The position numbers and the translations under genes are program-made. Below, in pieces: positions 16,131-24,350 of a stretch of 40,275 bases of DNA (the first letter of the stretch is position 1; each line of letters starts with the position of its first letter). This DNA comes from a virus: positions 1-40,275 of IMG/VR virus record IMGVR_UViG_3300008262_000175; one strand, written 5' to 3'. The notes beneath the pieces were generated by a model that was not told the DNA's origin, made no database searches, and worked only from the letters and a program-made list of their open reading frames with translations.

Positions 16131-16563
16131 CGCCAGCCCTGCGAAGTGCGGCGCGGATTCTGGAGGGGAGTCCGCGCTTCACTTTGTTTAGCGCAGCAAG
16201 CCCAATCTTTTGGAAGGTAAAATCCATGAAGCCGTACTTGCGCTCGACCCTTGGGGCGTAGGTCAGCGTGGTTCCAAACTTTAGAGTTACCTTTCCCATT
16301 CGCCTTTGAATTCCACCAACGCTGCTTCTTCCATCGGTCGTAAGGCTCCTTTGAAGTCGTCCGGTCTTTACCGGGGTACCGCCACCAGGGGAGAAGTCAC
16401 CCTTTCTTCGCGTCCGCTCGAAGTCCTGGCGAAGGGCGAAGAAGATTTCATTGTCAATGACCTGCTCCATCATGAGCGAAAGCTCTGTGTTATGGCGCCT
16501 ACTCTTAACGCTATCTGCAAACTTGTCTAGAGATGCTGAGTTAATCTCGGCCCTAAATTCCAC
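16123..16563 (-). CDS. HK97 gp10-like tail completion protein
   Basis: 146 residues with a GTG start inside the end of the upstream gene (11-base overlap). The pattern PVKTGRLQRSLT followed by TLTYAPRVERKYGFM is the hallmark of HK97 gp10-like neck/tail proteins. Order after connector and head-closure genes supports this. It is the last gene of the head operon and converges on the phosphoesterase gene with overlapping stops. In HK97-type phages the major tail protein usually follows, but here the strand changes. Confidence 0.75.
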   Translation of the reverse strand: MEFRAEINSASLDKFADSVKSRRHNTELSLMMEQVIDNEIFFALRQDFERTRRKGDFSPGGGTPVKTGRLQRSLTTDGRSSVGGIQRRMGKVTLKFGTTLTYAPRVERKYGFMDFTFQKIGLAALNKVKRGLPSRIRAALRRAGVS

Positions 16564-16894
16564 GTCGTGCCACCCTGTACGCAGTAACTGTTACATGATG
16601 GGAAAAGATCGGCGCTGTGCGGACCTCGTGGACCCTGTGCTCGATGTTGTCAATAATGATCACATCCGAGACCCGCGGGAGCCTGTCCCCAACAAGCCAC
16701 GGAAGCTTTATCGTGTATTCGGTCTCCATTCGCGCACTGGTTGAGCCCTGCTCGAAGTCGACCTTATTCTCATCGAGGAAGCACGGCACGTTGGACCAAA
16801 CAAACACCTGATTCTTGGTTGGGCTACCGTCAGCTGCGTGCCCGGTGTTTGTCTCCCTGCGAAGGGTCGCCCTCAGGTTGTATGCAGGGATCAT
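16553..16894 (-). CDS. Head-closure (head-tail adaptor) protein
   Basis: 113 residues, ATG overlapping the connector stop by four bases. It starts NLRATLRRETNTG and has a beta-rich layout with LPWLVGDRLPRVSDVIIIDNIEHRV, typical of SPP1 gp16/HK97-type stopper proteins of about 110 residues. Gene order between connector and gp10-like supports it. It probably seals the capsid after packaging and docks the tail. Confidence 0.7.
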   Translation of the reverse strand: MIPAYNLRATLRRETNTGHAADGSPTKNQVFVWSNVPCFLDENKVDFEQGSTSARMETEYTIKLPWLVGDRLPRVSDVIIIDNIEHRVHEVRTAPIFSHHVTVTAYRVARRGI

Positions 16895-17811
16895 CGCAGC
16901 GTCGTGTTTCTATACCCCTCGAGTAGACCGATAGCCTGTGGGGGTATGCTTCCGCCATGAATCTCACGAACTGGGCGCGAGGTCCTGATACTGATGTCCC
17001 CAATGTCGGCACTTGCCACAGCAGCAAACCCCTGCTTTGCAAGGCTTGCAAGTCCGAGCGACTCAGTTGTGATAATCGCAGTCGCGTCCTTGATGTCGTC
17101 GGGCGGCGTAGCGAATCCATATGTGTAAGTAATCTCTGCAACAGGAACAATCAGGCCCATGTTAACAATTGCCGGGAACAGCGAGTAAGTTACTGAGGCA
17201 AGGGACGTAACTTCAACGTAGCCAGCCGTATAGTTAACGAAAAGATCTGTCAGCTGGAATGTCGCCTTCTGCCCGGTTGTTACCCAGACATCCATTCCCT
17301 GCACCGATACGACTGGTCGGTTATTTGGGTAGACTCGGCGTGTGTCCTGGCGATAATTGTGCTTCTCAGTTGCGCGCTGAAGTCCAAAGGTCTGACCGCA
17401 GAAGCCGTCAATTACCTTGCTAGCAATGCGGATGTGGCTCTCGATCTGGTCGTCGCTGACGGTGCTGCCATCCGGGTTCATCAGGGACGCCATCTCGTAA
17501 TCTTTGAACTCATCCACGGTGAGATACCCAAGATTCTTTCCTTGGATTGGGGACGCCTGCCACGAACCGTAGGTATTGCTCGTTGGGTTATATGATCGCC
17601 AGTTGTACCACTGGCCGGGGAACCCAGTGTCGTCCCGGTAGGTGTAGGCAGTAATTGATGCGTTCAGGGACAGGAGTGTCGGGAGCACTTCCCATGTGCC
17701 GCTAAGCGATGTCGCCTGGGCCGCAGTGTCTGCCCGTCCAAACTGAATGCGCGTGAAGCCCGACCCCACCAGGGTCGATGCGGTCGGAAGGGAGAGCTTT
17801 ATCTTGTTCAT
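16891..17811 (-). CDS. Head-tail connector with extra N-terminal domain
   Basis: 306 residues. From residue 96, YLTVDEFKDYEMASL...DDQIESHIRIASKVIDGFCG matches gp6/gp15-type connector adaptors (helical, normally about 100-200 residues). The N-terminal ~92 residues are a separate Trp/Tyr/Ser-rich beta domain (FTRIQFGRADT..GTWEVL...GQWYNWRSYNP) not usual in this family. No Shine-Dalgarno site is evident before the ATG; CACAAT lies six bases upstream of it, so internal leaderless transcription is conceivable. A hairpin separates it from the preceding gene. Confidence 0.75.
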   Translation of the reverse strand: MNKIKLSLPTASTLVGSGFTRIQFGRADTAAQATSLSGTWEVLPTLLSLNASITAYTYRDDTGFPGQWYNWRSYNPTSNTYGSWQASPIQGKNLGYLTVDEFKDYEMASLMNPDGSTVSDDQIESHIRIASKVIDGFCGQTFGLQRATEKHNYRQDTRRVYPNNRPVVSVQGMDVWVTTGQKATFQLTDLFVNYTAGYVEVTSLASVTYSLFPAIVNMGLIVPVAEITYTYGFATPPDDIKDATAIITTESLGLASLAKQGFAAVASADIGDISIRTSRPVREIHGGSIPPQAIGLLEGYRNTTLR

Positions 17812-17828
17812 GTGTCTATTGTGGCTGA

Positions 17829-17867
17829 CCGCCGTAGTTTATACCGATTTCTCGGCTTCTACGGCGG
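17829..17867 (-). other. Intergenic RNA hairpin with GAAA loop
   Basis: Perfect 9-bp outer arms (17829-17837 and 17859-17867) enclose an inner CCGA-GAAA-TCGG stem-loop (17844-17855, minus strand sense). It lies 8 bases after the 17876 gene stop and before the connector gene. No U-run follows, so it may be an RNA stability or processing element rather than a terminator. Confidence 0.6.
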
Positions 17868-17875
17868 CCCCCACG

Positions 17876-18235
17876 TTACAGCTTCTCGACGATTTCTGCG
17901 CCAGCGGCCTGGGCAGCCTCGAGCTCAGATCCCCTAACGGCAGCATGGCCGTCAACGAACCGGATAAAGACGCCATCCCCTATGTGCAGGGAGGTCGCTT
18001 CCGTGTACTTAACTCGCCATCGAGAATCTGGGTCGACGGTCTTCGCTGTTGCGATTGACGCCTTGACAAACTTCTCGACTTTCTTCTCTTCCTTTGGAGT
18101 TAGCACTGGCTCTTCGGCTGGTGCCTCCGGAACAAGAACCGCCTCGTCGAGAGAAACAAGAACTGCCTCTTCGACCGGGGCCTCCTCGATAACCGGCTCC
18201 GATACTAGCTTTACGTCGTTAACAATCTTTACCAT
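17876..18235 (-). CDS. Acidic head-region protein
   Basis: 119 residues with GAGGAG before the ATG. Residues 10-50 are Glu/Pro/Val-rich repeats (EEAPVEEAVLV, EAPAEEPVLT). A Lys-rich helix follows, and the C-terminal 60 residues form a compact domain (RWRVKYTEATSLHIGDGVFIRFVDGHAAV). It sits between capsid and connector, where decoration or head-accessory proteins often lie. No known family is recognised. Confidence 0.65.
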   Translation of the reverse strand: MVKIVNDVKLVSEPVIEEAPVEEAVLVSLDEAVLVPEAPAEEPVLTPKEEKKVEKFVKASIATAKTVDPDSRWRVKYTEATSLHIGDGVFIRFVDGHAAVRGSELEAAQAAGAEIVEKL

Positions 18236-18246
18236 ATTTTCTCCTC

Positions 18247-18290
18247 TAAAAGAATGGGGCGAGCGAGCCTAAGCCCACTCGCCCCATTCT
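18247..18290 (-). terminator. Terminator or attenuator between capsid and downstream head genes
   Basis: Perfect 13-bp arms (18251-18263 and 18278-18290, AGAATGGGGCGAG and its complement) with a 14-base loop. In the minus-strand transcript TTTT follows directly and then the ribosome site of the next gene. Partial termination here would raise capsid over connector transcripts. Confidence 0.75.
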
Positions 18291-18312
18291 CAGACCTTAG
18301 TCTCTATCTAGA

Positions 18313-19545
18313 TCAGACAGCGACGCGGATCTTGCCGTTGAACTGAGGAGCCTTAGCAGCCAAGCCGTACATCACAAACATGATATAGAGCCGGGTCAGC
18401 GCGCCACCCACACCAACAGGGATCTCAAGGGTCGTGATCGAGTCCGAACCGAGGTAAGGCATCGACCAGGTGTCCTCGTCGACGACATACATGTCGCGGA
18501 CGTTGACGCTAGAAACGGTGTACGAGCCGATCGAGTCGCCAGGAACGGCGAGGAGCGGAAGTGCACCAGCTGGGGTCACGACTGACCCGAAACCAAGACC
18601 AGCCGTCGCGCCCTCGCCGCCACCTGGGTAGCGGATAAGGTTCGTCAGCTCGTTCTGGTAAGCAGCAGCATCCGTAGGCGAAAGAATGATCGCCGATGGG
18701 TTGCCACCGTTGTTCAGGATCGAGGCAACGGTGTCGTTGATGGCAGCCGTGTACGTCGAAGTTCCCTTCGTCGTAATTGGGTTGCCAGCAGCAGCGGCCG
18801 AACCAAGAACCTTGCGAAGGCCGTCGAAGCCGTTCGCATCGTACGCGCCGAGCTCGACACCGGCAGTACCGGTCGAGGACGAAGCGTTACCCTGGAAGAG
18901 GGTCTTCTGGAGCTTGTGGGCAATTGCCGTCACGCCGCCCGAAAGCTCGGTGGCGAGGCCGTCAAACCCAGCACCACCCTGCGTGATCGCAAACTGCGAC
19001 TTGAGGGTGATACCACGGCGGGTCGCAAGGACCGCAACGTTCGTGGTCTGGCGGGCATAGGTGTTGGTGTCATCCGTCACCGTGCCAGCTTCAGTCATGA
19101 ACGCCGCATCGCCGTAAGCGGTCTGCTGATTGTAAGCGTGAACAAGTCCGTTGGCGCCTTCCTTGCGGATGCGGTCAAAGAACGGGAATCGCTTTACGAA
19201 CAGCGCGTAGAGCATTGGCTCGAGGTCCTGGCGGATAAGCGCAGCGCCGCCGCTAGCATCGAGCACCTTGGCAATGTTCGGGTTAGCAACCGCGAGGCGG
19301 TTGAGAACATCGTCACTGGCCTGTCGACCGGACTGCTTACCAGCCTGGACGTCAAGCATCTTCTTGACATCGTTCGAGTCCATCGAGACGAACTTCTCGC
19401 GCAGCTCGCGCTGTGCGACAAGGGCGCTCACGGAATCAAACGAGTCTGCCTGTGCGTCGTCCTTGCCGACAACACCTGCAGGGGCCGCATTAAGGCCCTC
19501 GAGTTCCTTCTCCAGGCCCTCGAGCTTCTCGCGAATCTCAGACAT
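18313..19545 (-). CDS. HK97-fold major capsid protein
   Basis: 410 residues. The N-terminal ~25 residues are coiled coil (EIREKLEGLEKELEGL), as in HK97 delta domains, followed by a charged linker to about 95. The core starts ALIRQDLEPMLYALFVKRFP and contains QQTAYGDAAFMTEAGTV (E-loop type), RRGITLKSQFA and a C-terminal LEIPVGVGGAL..YIMFVMYGLAAKAPQF. Its ATG follows the protease stop immediately, with GGAGAAG as ribosome site. It is preceded by protease/scaffold and followed by a hairpin terminator, the standard arrangement. Confidence 0.85.
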   Translation of the reverse strand: MSEIREKLEGLEKELEGLNAAPAGVVGKDDAQADSFDSVSALVAQRELREKFVSMDSNDVKKMLDVQAGKQSGRQASDDVLNRLAVANPNIAKVLDASGGAALIRQDLEPMLYALFVKRFPFFDRIRKEGANGLVHAYNQQTAYGDAAFMTEAGTVTDDTNTYARQTTNVAVLATRRGITLKSQFAITQGGAGFDGLATELSGGVTAIAHKLQKTLFQGNASSSTGTAGVELGAYDANGFDGLRKVLGSAAAAGNPITTKGTSTYTAAINDTVASILNNGGNPSAIILSPTDAAAYQNELTNLIRYPGGGEGATAGLGFGSVVTPAGALPLLAVPGDSIGSYTVSSVNVRDMYVVDEDTWSMPYLGSDSITTLEIPVGVGGALTRLYIMFVMYGLAAKAPQFNGKIRVAV

Positions 19546-21225
19546 TTATTTCTTCTCCAAAATAGCCTGAATATACGGGCTCAACCAAGGGGCATCAATC
19601 CCCTTCTTCGCCGGTACATCCGTAAGTATTGACTTTCGGCCAGCTGGTGACTTTAGAGCAAGCTCCAAAAGCTTCACCGCATGCTCGAGGTCCTTCTCAA
19701 GCTGCTCCTTCTCCTCCAAGAGTTCGGTCGCGGCGGTATTCTCCACCACTACCTCCTCTGCGGGAACGGAAGCAACAGCTTCTTCAGTAACCACGGCGAG
19801 ATCCGCCTCTTCAGCGGTCGTCTCGGTAGCCTCTACGTGATGGTCAAGGGACTTCGTCGTCTCATCAACGATTCCGGCCTCGACCGATTCGGCCGCGGGT
19901 GCAGCCTCCTCTTCGGCCGCTGGTGCAGCCTCATACTCTAGATAGGCCTGCACCCATCCAGCAGCATACTCAATGTACTTCGCTCGGTCGTCATTAGCCT
20001 CTTCAGACTTGACGGACTCGAGCTCGCTGACAACATTCTTAAGTCGTTCAGCGACCGGCATTGCCCCCTTCTCTTCGACAACGGGCTCAGGCGTTGCGGA
20101 CGCTGGAATTGGAAGCTCGCGCTCCTTACCGTCCGTGCCAGAGACAGTCACCGTGACGCGGGTTGCCTTTTCAAGCGTTTCGCTCACGTTTTCTACCTCA
20201 TCTCCTGCACTGGCGGCCTCTTCGGGAGCCGGTGCGATCTTTTCCTCTATGGACGGAACAGCAACTTGCTCCCCGCCTACAGCATCTGCTCCTGAAGCCG
20301 TGTACGACCCAACAGCTTCCTCAGCATCAGATTTAGTGGCGCTGCTTTCGACCTCGCCCTCGTCGTCGTCCTCTTCATCGTCCTCAGCCTCAGCGAGAGG
20401 CGCGATCTTTGAGAGGGTTGAGAACTTATGGCCAACAAGCGTCTCGGTTTCCGCCCAGCCGTCACCGGCCTCGCTATAGATTCGGATTAGTGCCGCCGGG
20501 TCTTCCGGAGTTGCATTTACACTGAAGTCCGAATCTGGAATGCCAAGAACTCCTTCGCGCATGATGTACTCGATTCTACCGCGAGCCGTTCCGCCGCTGG
20601 AATTCCAGCTGACGAAGTCACCCTCCTTGAGGGCGTCTGGCTCTGCCTTTTCTGTAATCTCAAGCTCACCAGCCTGATCGGCAGTGCGGAGGCTCTTGAG
20701 CGCATTCTGAAGATACGATCGCTGGTTTGCCGGAATGCCGACAATGCTTGATTCGAGAAGATTTACTTTCTCAATAACGTATGTATCAAGGCCGCTGGAG
20801 TCCTTCCGCTTGGAAACCTTCTCGACGCGAGCGCCGATAGACATTCCGAGCTTTACCCCTCTCTTAATGGCCTTGTACGCCTGCATTGCGGCAGGGTTCT
20901 CTTCTTCCGGGCAAACCTTGACATCGATATCAAGATCGTATACCTCAAGGCCAGTGTCGGCGTCAAGACGCTTGACAATCCTGGCGTCCGTAACAGAACC
21001 AAAGAGGTCCTCCGGAACGTTGTAATTGTGGTTGAGGAATACGGTCATGTTTTGCTTCGCCGTATCCGCCATGGACTTGATAGCGTCAAGAGTGATCTCA
21101 TCACCCTGTCGATCCCTAATCGTAGATGACGTGGTCCCGGAGACGTATAGATCTCCGTTATCGGACTCCCGTACCTTTAGGGCGTTGGTGTAAAGCTTGA
21201 AATCCAAGACAACCTCCCTGGGCAT
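19546..21225 (-). CDS. Prohead protease fused to Tudor-like domain and acidic scaffold
   Basis: 559 residues. Residues 1-175 are an S78-type prohead protease: NHNY with His66, MSIGA with Ser129, and LLESSIVGIPANQ. Residues 199-272 (KEGDFVSWNSSGGTARGRIEY...GHKFSTL) resemble the Hva1/TUDOR domain. Residues 275-500 are very acidic with Glu/Ala repeats, and the end is helical and basic, the profile of a scaffold. One polypeptide may thus provide protease and scaffold. The TTGACT/TACAAT promoter upstream leaves a leader of about 10 bases with AGGGG near the ATG. Confidence 0.8.
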   Translation of the reverse strand: MPREVVLDFKLYTNALKVRESDNGDLYVSGTTSSTIRDRQGDEITLDAIKSMADTAKQNMTVFLNHNYNVPEDLFGSVTDARIVKRLDADTGLEVYDLDIDVKVCPEEENPAAMQAYKAIKRGVKLGMSIGARVEKVSKRKDSSGLDTYVIEKVNLLESSIVGIPANQRSYLQNALKSLRTADQAGELEITEKAEPDALKEGDFVSWNSSGGTARGRIEYIMREGVLGIPDSDFSVNATPEDPAALIRIYSEAGDGWAETETLVGHKFSTLSKIAPLAEAEDDEEDDDEGEVESSATKSDAEEAVGSYTASGADAVGGEQVAVPSIEEKIAPAPEEAASAGDEVENVSETLEKATRVTVTVSGTDGKERELPIPASATPEPVVEEKGAMPVAERLKNVVSELESVKSEEANDDRAKYIEYAAGWVQAYLEYEAAPAAEEEAAPAAESVEAGIVDETTKSLDHHVEATETTAEEADLAVVTEEAVASVPAEEVVVENTAATELLEEKEQLEKDLEHAVKLLELALKSPAGRKSILTDVPAKKGIDAPWLSPYIQAILEKK

Positions 21226-21241
21226 AGCCCCTAGCCCTAGG

Positions 21242-21276
21242 ATTGTATGACTGTTCTATTGACTAGTCAACAGAAC
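21242..21276 (-). promoter_or_regulatory. Head-operon promoter with overlapping operator dyad
   Basis: Minus-strand -35 TTGACT (21265-21270), 17-base spacer, -10 TACAAT (21242-21247). A 24-bp dyad (21253-21276) with arms GTTCTxTTGACT has a single mismatched position per arm and covers the -35. A repressor bound here should block the promoter. Confidence 0.7.
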
Positions 21277-21327
21277 AATTTCTACGTGGTATTTAACCAC
21301 ATTTCTGCACAGTTTACACATATTAAG

Positions 21328-21360
21328 ACCCTATTAGTCACCTATTTTGACCATTAGGGT
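21328..21360 (+). promoter_or_regulatory. Second dyad in divergent control region
   Basis: 33-bp symmetrical arrangement: ACCCTA, 3 bases, GTCA, 7 bases, TGAC, 3 bases, TAGGGT. It lies 21 bases upstream of the plus-strand -10 at 21382. It is a candidate regulator site; a GTGGT-ATTTA-ACCAC inverted repeat (21286-21300) also lies nearby. Confidence 0.55.
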
Positions 21361-21381
21361 GGGTATTAGTCCTTTATACCG

Positions 21382-21393
21382 TATAATAATGCA
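21382..21393 (+). promoter_or_regulatory. Consensus -10 giving a leaderless transcript
   Basis: A perfect TATAAT (21382-21387) is followed by six bases and then the ATG at 21394, so transcription should begin at or next to the start codon. No Shine-Dalgarno sequence exists. The -35 region is weak. Confidence 0.6.
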
Positions 21394-21852
21394 ATGGATA
21401 CTGACAGCGAATTCGCCCTAGGGCCGGAGCCTGAGATAGTCGAGGTGTCGGCGGATGAGCCGTCTAAAAAGTGCCCAACGTGCCAGCAGCTCCAGGAAAC
21501 AGCCTCAGAGCTAAAGCGCGGGTACAAGGAGCTTGCCCGACTACAGAAGACTTTCGAGCCTCTTGTCAAGAGATATGAACTAATACAAAGGGCCCACCCT
21601 CGGTGTGCGCTTTGTTTCATCATGAGCGGTGAGCATCATATCGAGACCGTTCTGGTCCCGGAGCCCCTAGTCCCGAGGGCTAAGGGCCAGAAAAGATACG
21701 CAGTCTGCTCTGACTGCTATAAACTGCTCCACAGGCTTCGGAGGAGCGTACCTCAGCAGCGAGCCTATGCAAGGCACGTCTGGGAGCTCGATAAGGACGA
21801 AGATAATGAAATCGTCTTGCCAGGAGAGGACAACAACGAGGTAGAGGATTGA
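21394..21852 (+). CDS. Putative zinc-binding protein, first gene of portal/replication operon
   Basis: 152 residues with no ribosome site before the ATG; apparently leaderless. Three CxxC pairs: CPTC (27-30), CALC and CSDC, with HPRC and HH nearby, suggest one or two structural zinc sites. A helical middle (ELKRGYKELARLQKTF) may be coiled coil. The C-terminus is acidic. It overlaps the next gene by four bases. Family not recognised. Confidence 0.65.
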   Translation: MDTDSEFALGPEPEIVEVSADEPSKKCPTCQQLQETASELKRGYKELARLQKTFEPLVKRYELIQRAHPRCALCFIMSGEHHIETVLVPEPLVPRAKGQKRYAVCSDCYKLLHRLRRSVPQQRAYARHVWELDKDEDNEIVLPGEDNNEVED

Positions 21853-22073
21853 CACCTGACATAACATCGACTGTCGTGGTAGATTTTGCTGACGGGAGAT
21901 TTGCTGTTCCGAGATACTGGCAAAATTATCCGTGCATGAGAGCAATATCGTATGACGGTCCGGTTCGCAGGGTTGCGCTAACATTAGAGCAGACAAGAAA
22001 AACAATCTCTGGCGAAATGCAGGAAAAAACCATCTGGGGGGCCATCAGGTCCTCCATCAGAGGGAGAAAATAA
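21849..22073 (+). CDS. Small hypothetical protein before portal
   Basis: 74 residues with a TTG start overlapping the previous stop (TTGA); GAGGTAGAGG provides the ribosome site. The sequence starts TPDITSTVVVDFADGRFAVP (beta) and ends in a helix with a basic tail (SSIRGRK). Its stop is immediately followed by the GTG of the portal gene. Function unknown. Confidence 0.6.
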   Translation: MTPDITSTVVVDFADGRFAVPRYWQNYPCMRAISYDGPVRRVALTLEQTRKTISGEMQEKTIWGAIRSSIRGRK

Positions 22074-24350
22074 GTGGCCGAAGATCGATCGATACTCGAC
22101 CGTATCCTTGGTAGGGGCGGCAACGAGACTGTCAAGAACTTCCCGGACGAGATGCTGCCCAATTGGGACAATTCCCCATACACGCGCGGCGCATCACAGA
22201 TCGACAACAACGGGAAGCGTTCAGTAAAGCAGCTCCGCCGATGGGCGCGAGAGAATCCCTGGATTCGAGCCGCGATCAACCTTCGCCGCACGCAGGTCAG
22301 CCGAGCTCAGTGGGATATCGTCTCGCTTGATGGCGAGACCCCGGTAGACCACCTCACCGTAAAGCGTATCAAGTATCTGTTCCGCCACCCGAACACGCGA
22401 AGGGACTCCTTCCGCTCGTTTATTGAGCCAGTGATTGAAGATCTCTTGACTCTTGACATCGGCGCTATTGAGGTTGAGCCTACCGCAGGTGCCCGTCTTG
22501 GAATCCGACGCGATCCAATTGCTAACCTTTGGCCAATTGACGGCGGGTCTATCCGCTTCGATCCGTCGTGGGATGGGACTGACTCCGACAAGCCGCGCTA
22601 CTACCAGTACGACAGCTCCGGGAAGGTTGTTTCAAAGTATCTGAACGAGGAGCTTGTTGTTATCCAGGCGAACCCAATGACCTACTCGCCACTCGGCCTG
22701 TCTCCACTTGAGGTTCTCGCTTCGACCATTGACTCCGACATGGCTGCGGCCCAATACAACTCGCGGTCCGTGACTCAGGCGGCGCCTCCGGGGATACTCC
22801 ACCTCGGTGAGGGTATCCGCCCGGATCAGGTTGACGCATTTAAGTCTTACTGGGACGCTGAGATTGCTGGGCGCAGCCAGGTCGCCATTACAGGCGGCGG
22901 CAAGCAGATGCAGTGGATTCCACTTGCGCCGTCCAACCGAGACATGCAGTTCATGGAGTGGCAGATCTATCTGGCCCGCAAGATCTGCGCGGTCTTTGGT
23001 GTTCAGCCACAAGACATTGGCATCACGATGGACGTTAATCGGGCGAGCGCCGAGGTCGGCGCTGCATTCACCCAGGACGTTGGCATCACCCCGCTCCTGG
23101 ACCTTATTGCTGAGTACCTAACCCGAGAAATTGTCTGGCGCTACGACGAGAACCTTCGATTCACCTACACCGACCTTGGTCGGGCTTCGAAAGAGGTAAT
23201 CACGCCGTACTACCGAGCCGCTCTTGCCGGTATGCCTTGGCTTCGCCTGAACGACGCTCTCCGTGAGCGCGGCCAGGACGGAGTTGGTAAGATTGGTGAC
23301 GAGATCTGGCTACCAACCCCGCGCGGCTTCCTGCCCCTTTCGCTGTATGCGCGCGAACTTGGCATCGTCGATGGGGACGGGAACACCACTCCACCAGACA
23401 GCCCAGTTGGCGCACCAGAGGGTGGCGATGACGAGACCCAAGAGACACCTGCGCAACCAGCCGACGAGCCAACACCACCGGCAATCGCAATGCCAACAGA
23501 TAGCACGATGCCTGGCGAGGAAAAGGGTGCCGAGCAGAAGCTTCCGCCAAAGCCACCAGCACGGCGATCAAAGCCGAGCATGCCGCCAAAGCCACCAATG
23601 AAGAAGAATCATCCCGGTAAGCGATCGGCCGCTGTTCTTGTCGATCCAATCGGAACAATCATGACCCCAGGTTTTGAAATCCTTGAAGGCGGTTTCGACA
23701 TCATTGAGGACTTCGAGGAAGGTGAGGACGAAGGCGCTGAGATTTACATTATGACCAATGTTCAGAAGGAAGACCTCGGACCTATGATGAAGGCGCTTGA
23801 CGACAACCAGGTCGTAATCACGAACGTGTTCATTCTCCCAGTTGAGGACAACGCAGAGGCAAAGCTTGAGCTTATTGAGGAGCTCCATGAGGAGTTCGAG
23901 AAGATCTACGTCCTCGATGCCAATGAGGATGTCGATTACACAGCCGCAAAGGTAGTGATCCTTTCCGCCAAAGAGGACGCAGAGGAAGACGGCGAGGCCG
24001 AGACCGAGAAGTCAGATCGACCCATCAACCTCAAGGCACCACGAGCAGTAAAGGCTGAAGCTAAGCGAGGCCTGGACTGGCGCAAAGAGTTCGGTCGCGG
24101 CGGGATTGGCCCTGGTCAAACGACAGCGCGAATGCTGATCAATGACACCATGACGATTGCTCGTGCGCGAAAGATGCGAGCTTGGCACGCGCGCCACGCG
24201 GTCGATCGCAAGGGTCAGGGATATCGACCTGGTGAGGCTGGCTATCCGTCCGCTGGCAGGATTGCAAATGCGCTATGGGGCGGGGTTCCTGGGGAGCGAT
24301 GGGCTAATAAGGTCATGCGCCAGGTAGAGGCCCGCGAACGTAAGCGCTAA
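22074..24350 (+). CDS. Portal protein with long C-terminal extension
   Basis: 758 residues with a GTG start. Residues 1-430 match the HK97/PF04860-type portal: ENPWIRAAINLRRTQVSRAQWDI, PIDGGSIRF, LVVIQANPMTYSPLGLSPLEV, then AAPPGILHL and FGVQPQDIGITMDVNRASAEV. A Pro-rich linker (430-510) and an acidic alpha/beta segment (515-645) follow. The last 95 residues (RGLDWRKEFGRGG...ARHAVDRKGQGY...GYPSAGRIANALWGG...RWA) resemble a module found in other phage head proteins. Typical portals are 400-520 residues, so about 300 residues are extra. Confidence 0.85.
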   Translation: MAEDRSILDRILGRGGNETVKNFPDEMLPNWDNSPYTRGASQIDNNGKRSVKQLRRWARENPWIRAAINLRRTQVSRAQWDIVSLDGETPVDHLTVKRIKYLFRHPNTRRDSFRSFIEPVIEDLLTLDIGAIEVEPTAGARLGIRRDPIANLWPIDGGSIRFDPSWDGTDSDKPRYYQYDSSGKVVSKYLNEELVVIQANPMTYSPLGLSPLEVLASTIDSDMAAAQYNSRSVTQAAPPGILHLGEGIRPDQVDAFKSYWDAEIAGRSQVAITGGGKQMQWIPLAPSNRDMQFMEWQIYLARKICAVFGVQPQDIGITMDVNRASAEVGAAFTQDVGITPLLDLIAEYLTREIVWRYDENLRFTYTDLGRASKEVITPYYRAALAGMPWLRLNDALRERGQDGVGKIGDEIWLPTPRGFLPLSLYARELGIVDGDGNTTPPDSPVGAPEGGDDETQETPAQPADEPTPPAIAMPTDSTMPGEEKGAEQKLPPKPPARRSKPSMPPKPPMKKNHPGKRSAAVLVDPIGTIMTPGFEILEGGFDIIEDFEEGEDEGAEIYIMTNVQKEDLGPMMKALDDNQVVITNVFILPVEDNAEAKLELIEELHEEFEKIYVLDANEDVDYTAAKVVILSAKEDAEEDGEAETEKSDRPINLKAPRAVKAEAKRGLDWRKEFGRGGIGPGQTTARMLINDTMTIARARKMRAWHARHAVDRKGQGYRPGEAGYPSAGRIANALWGGVPGERWANKVMRQVEARERKR

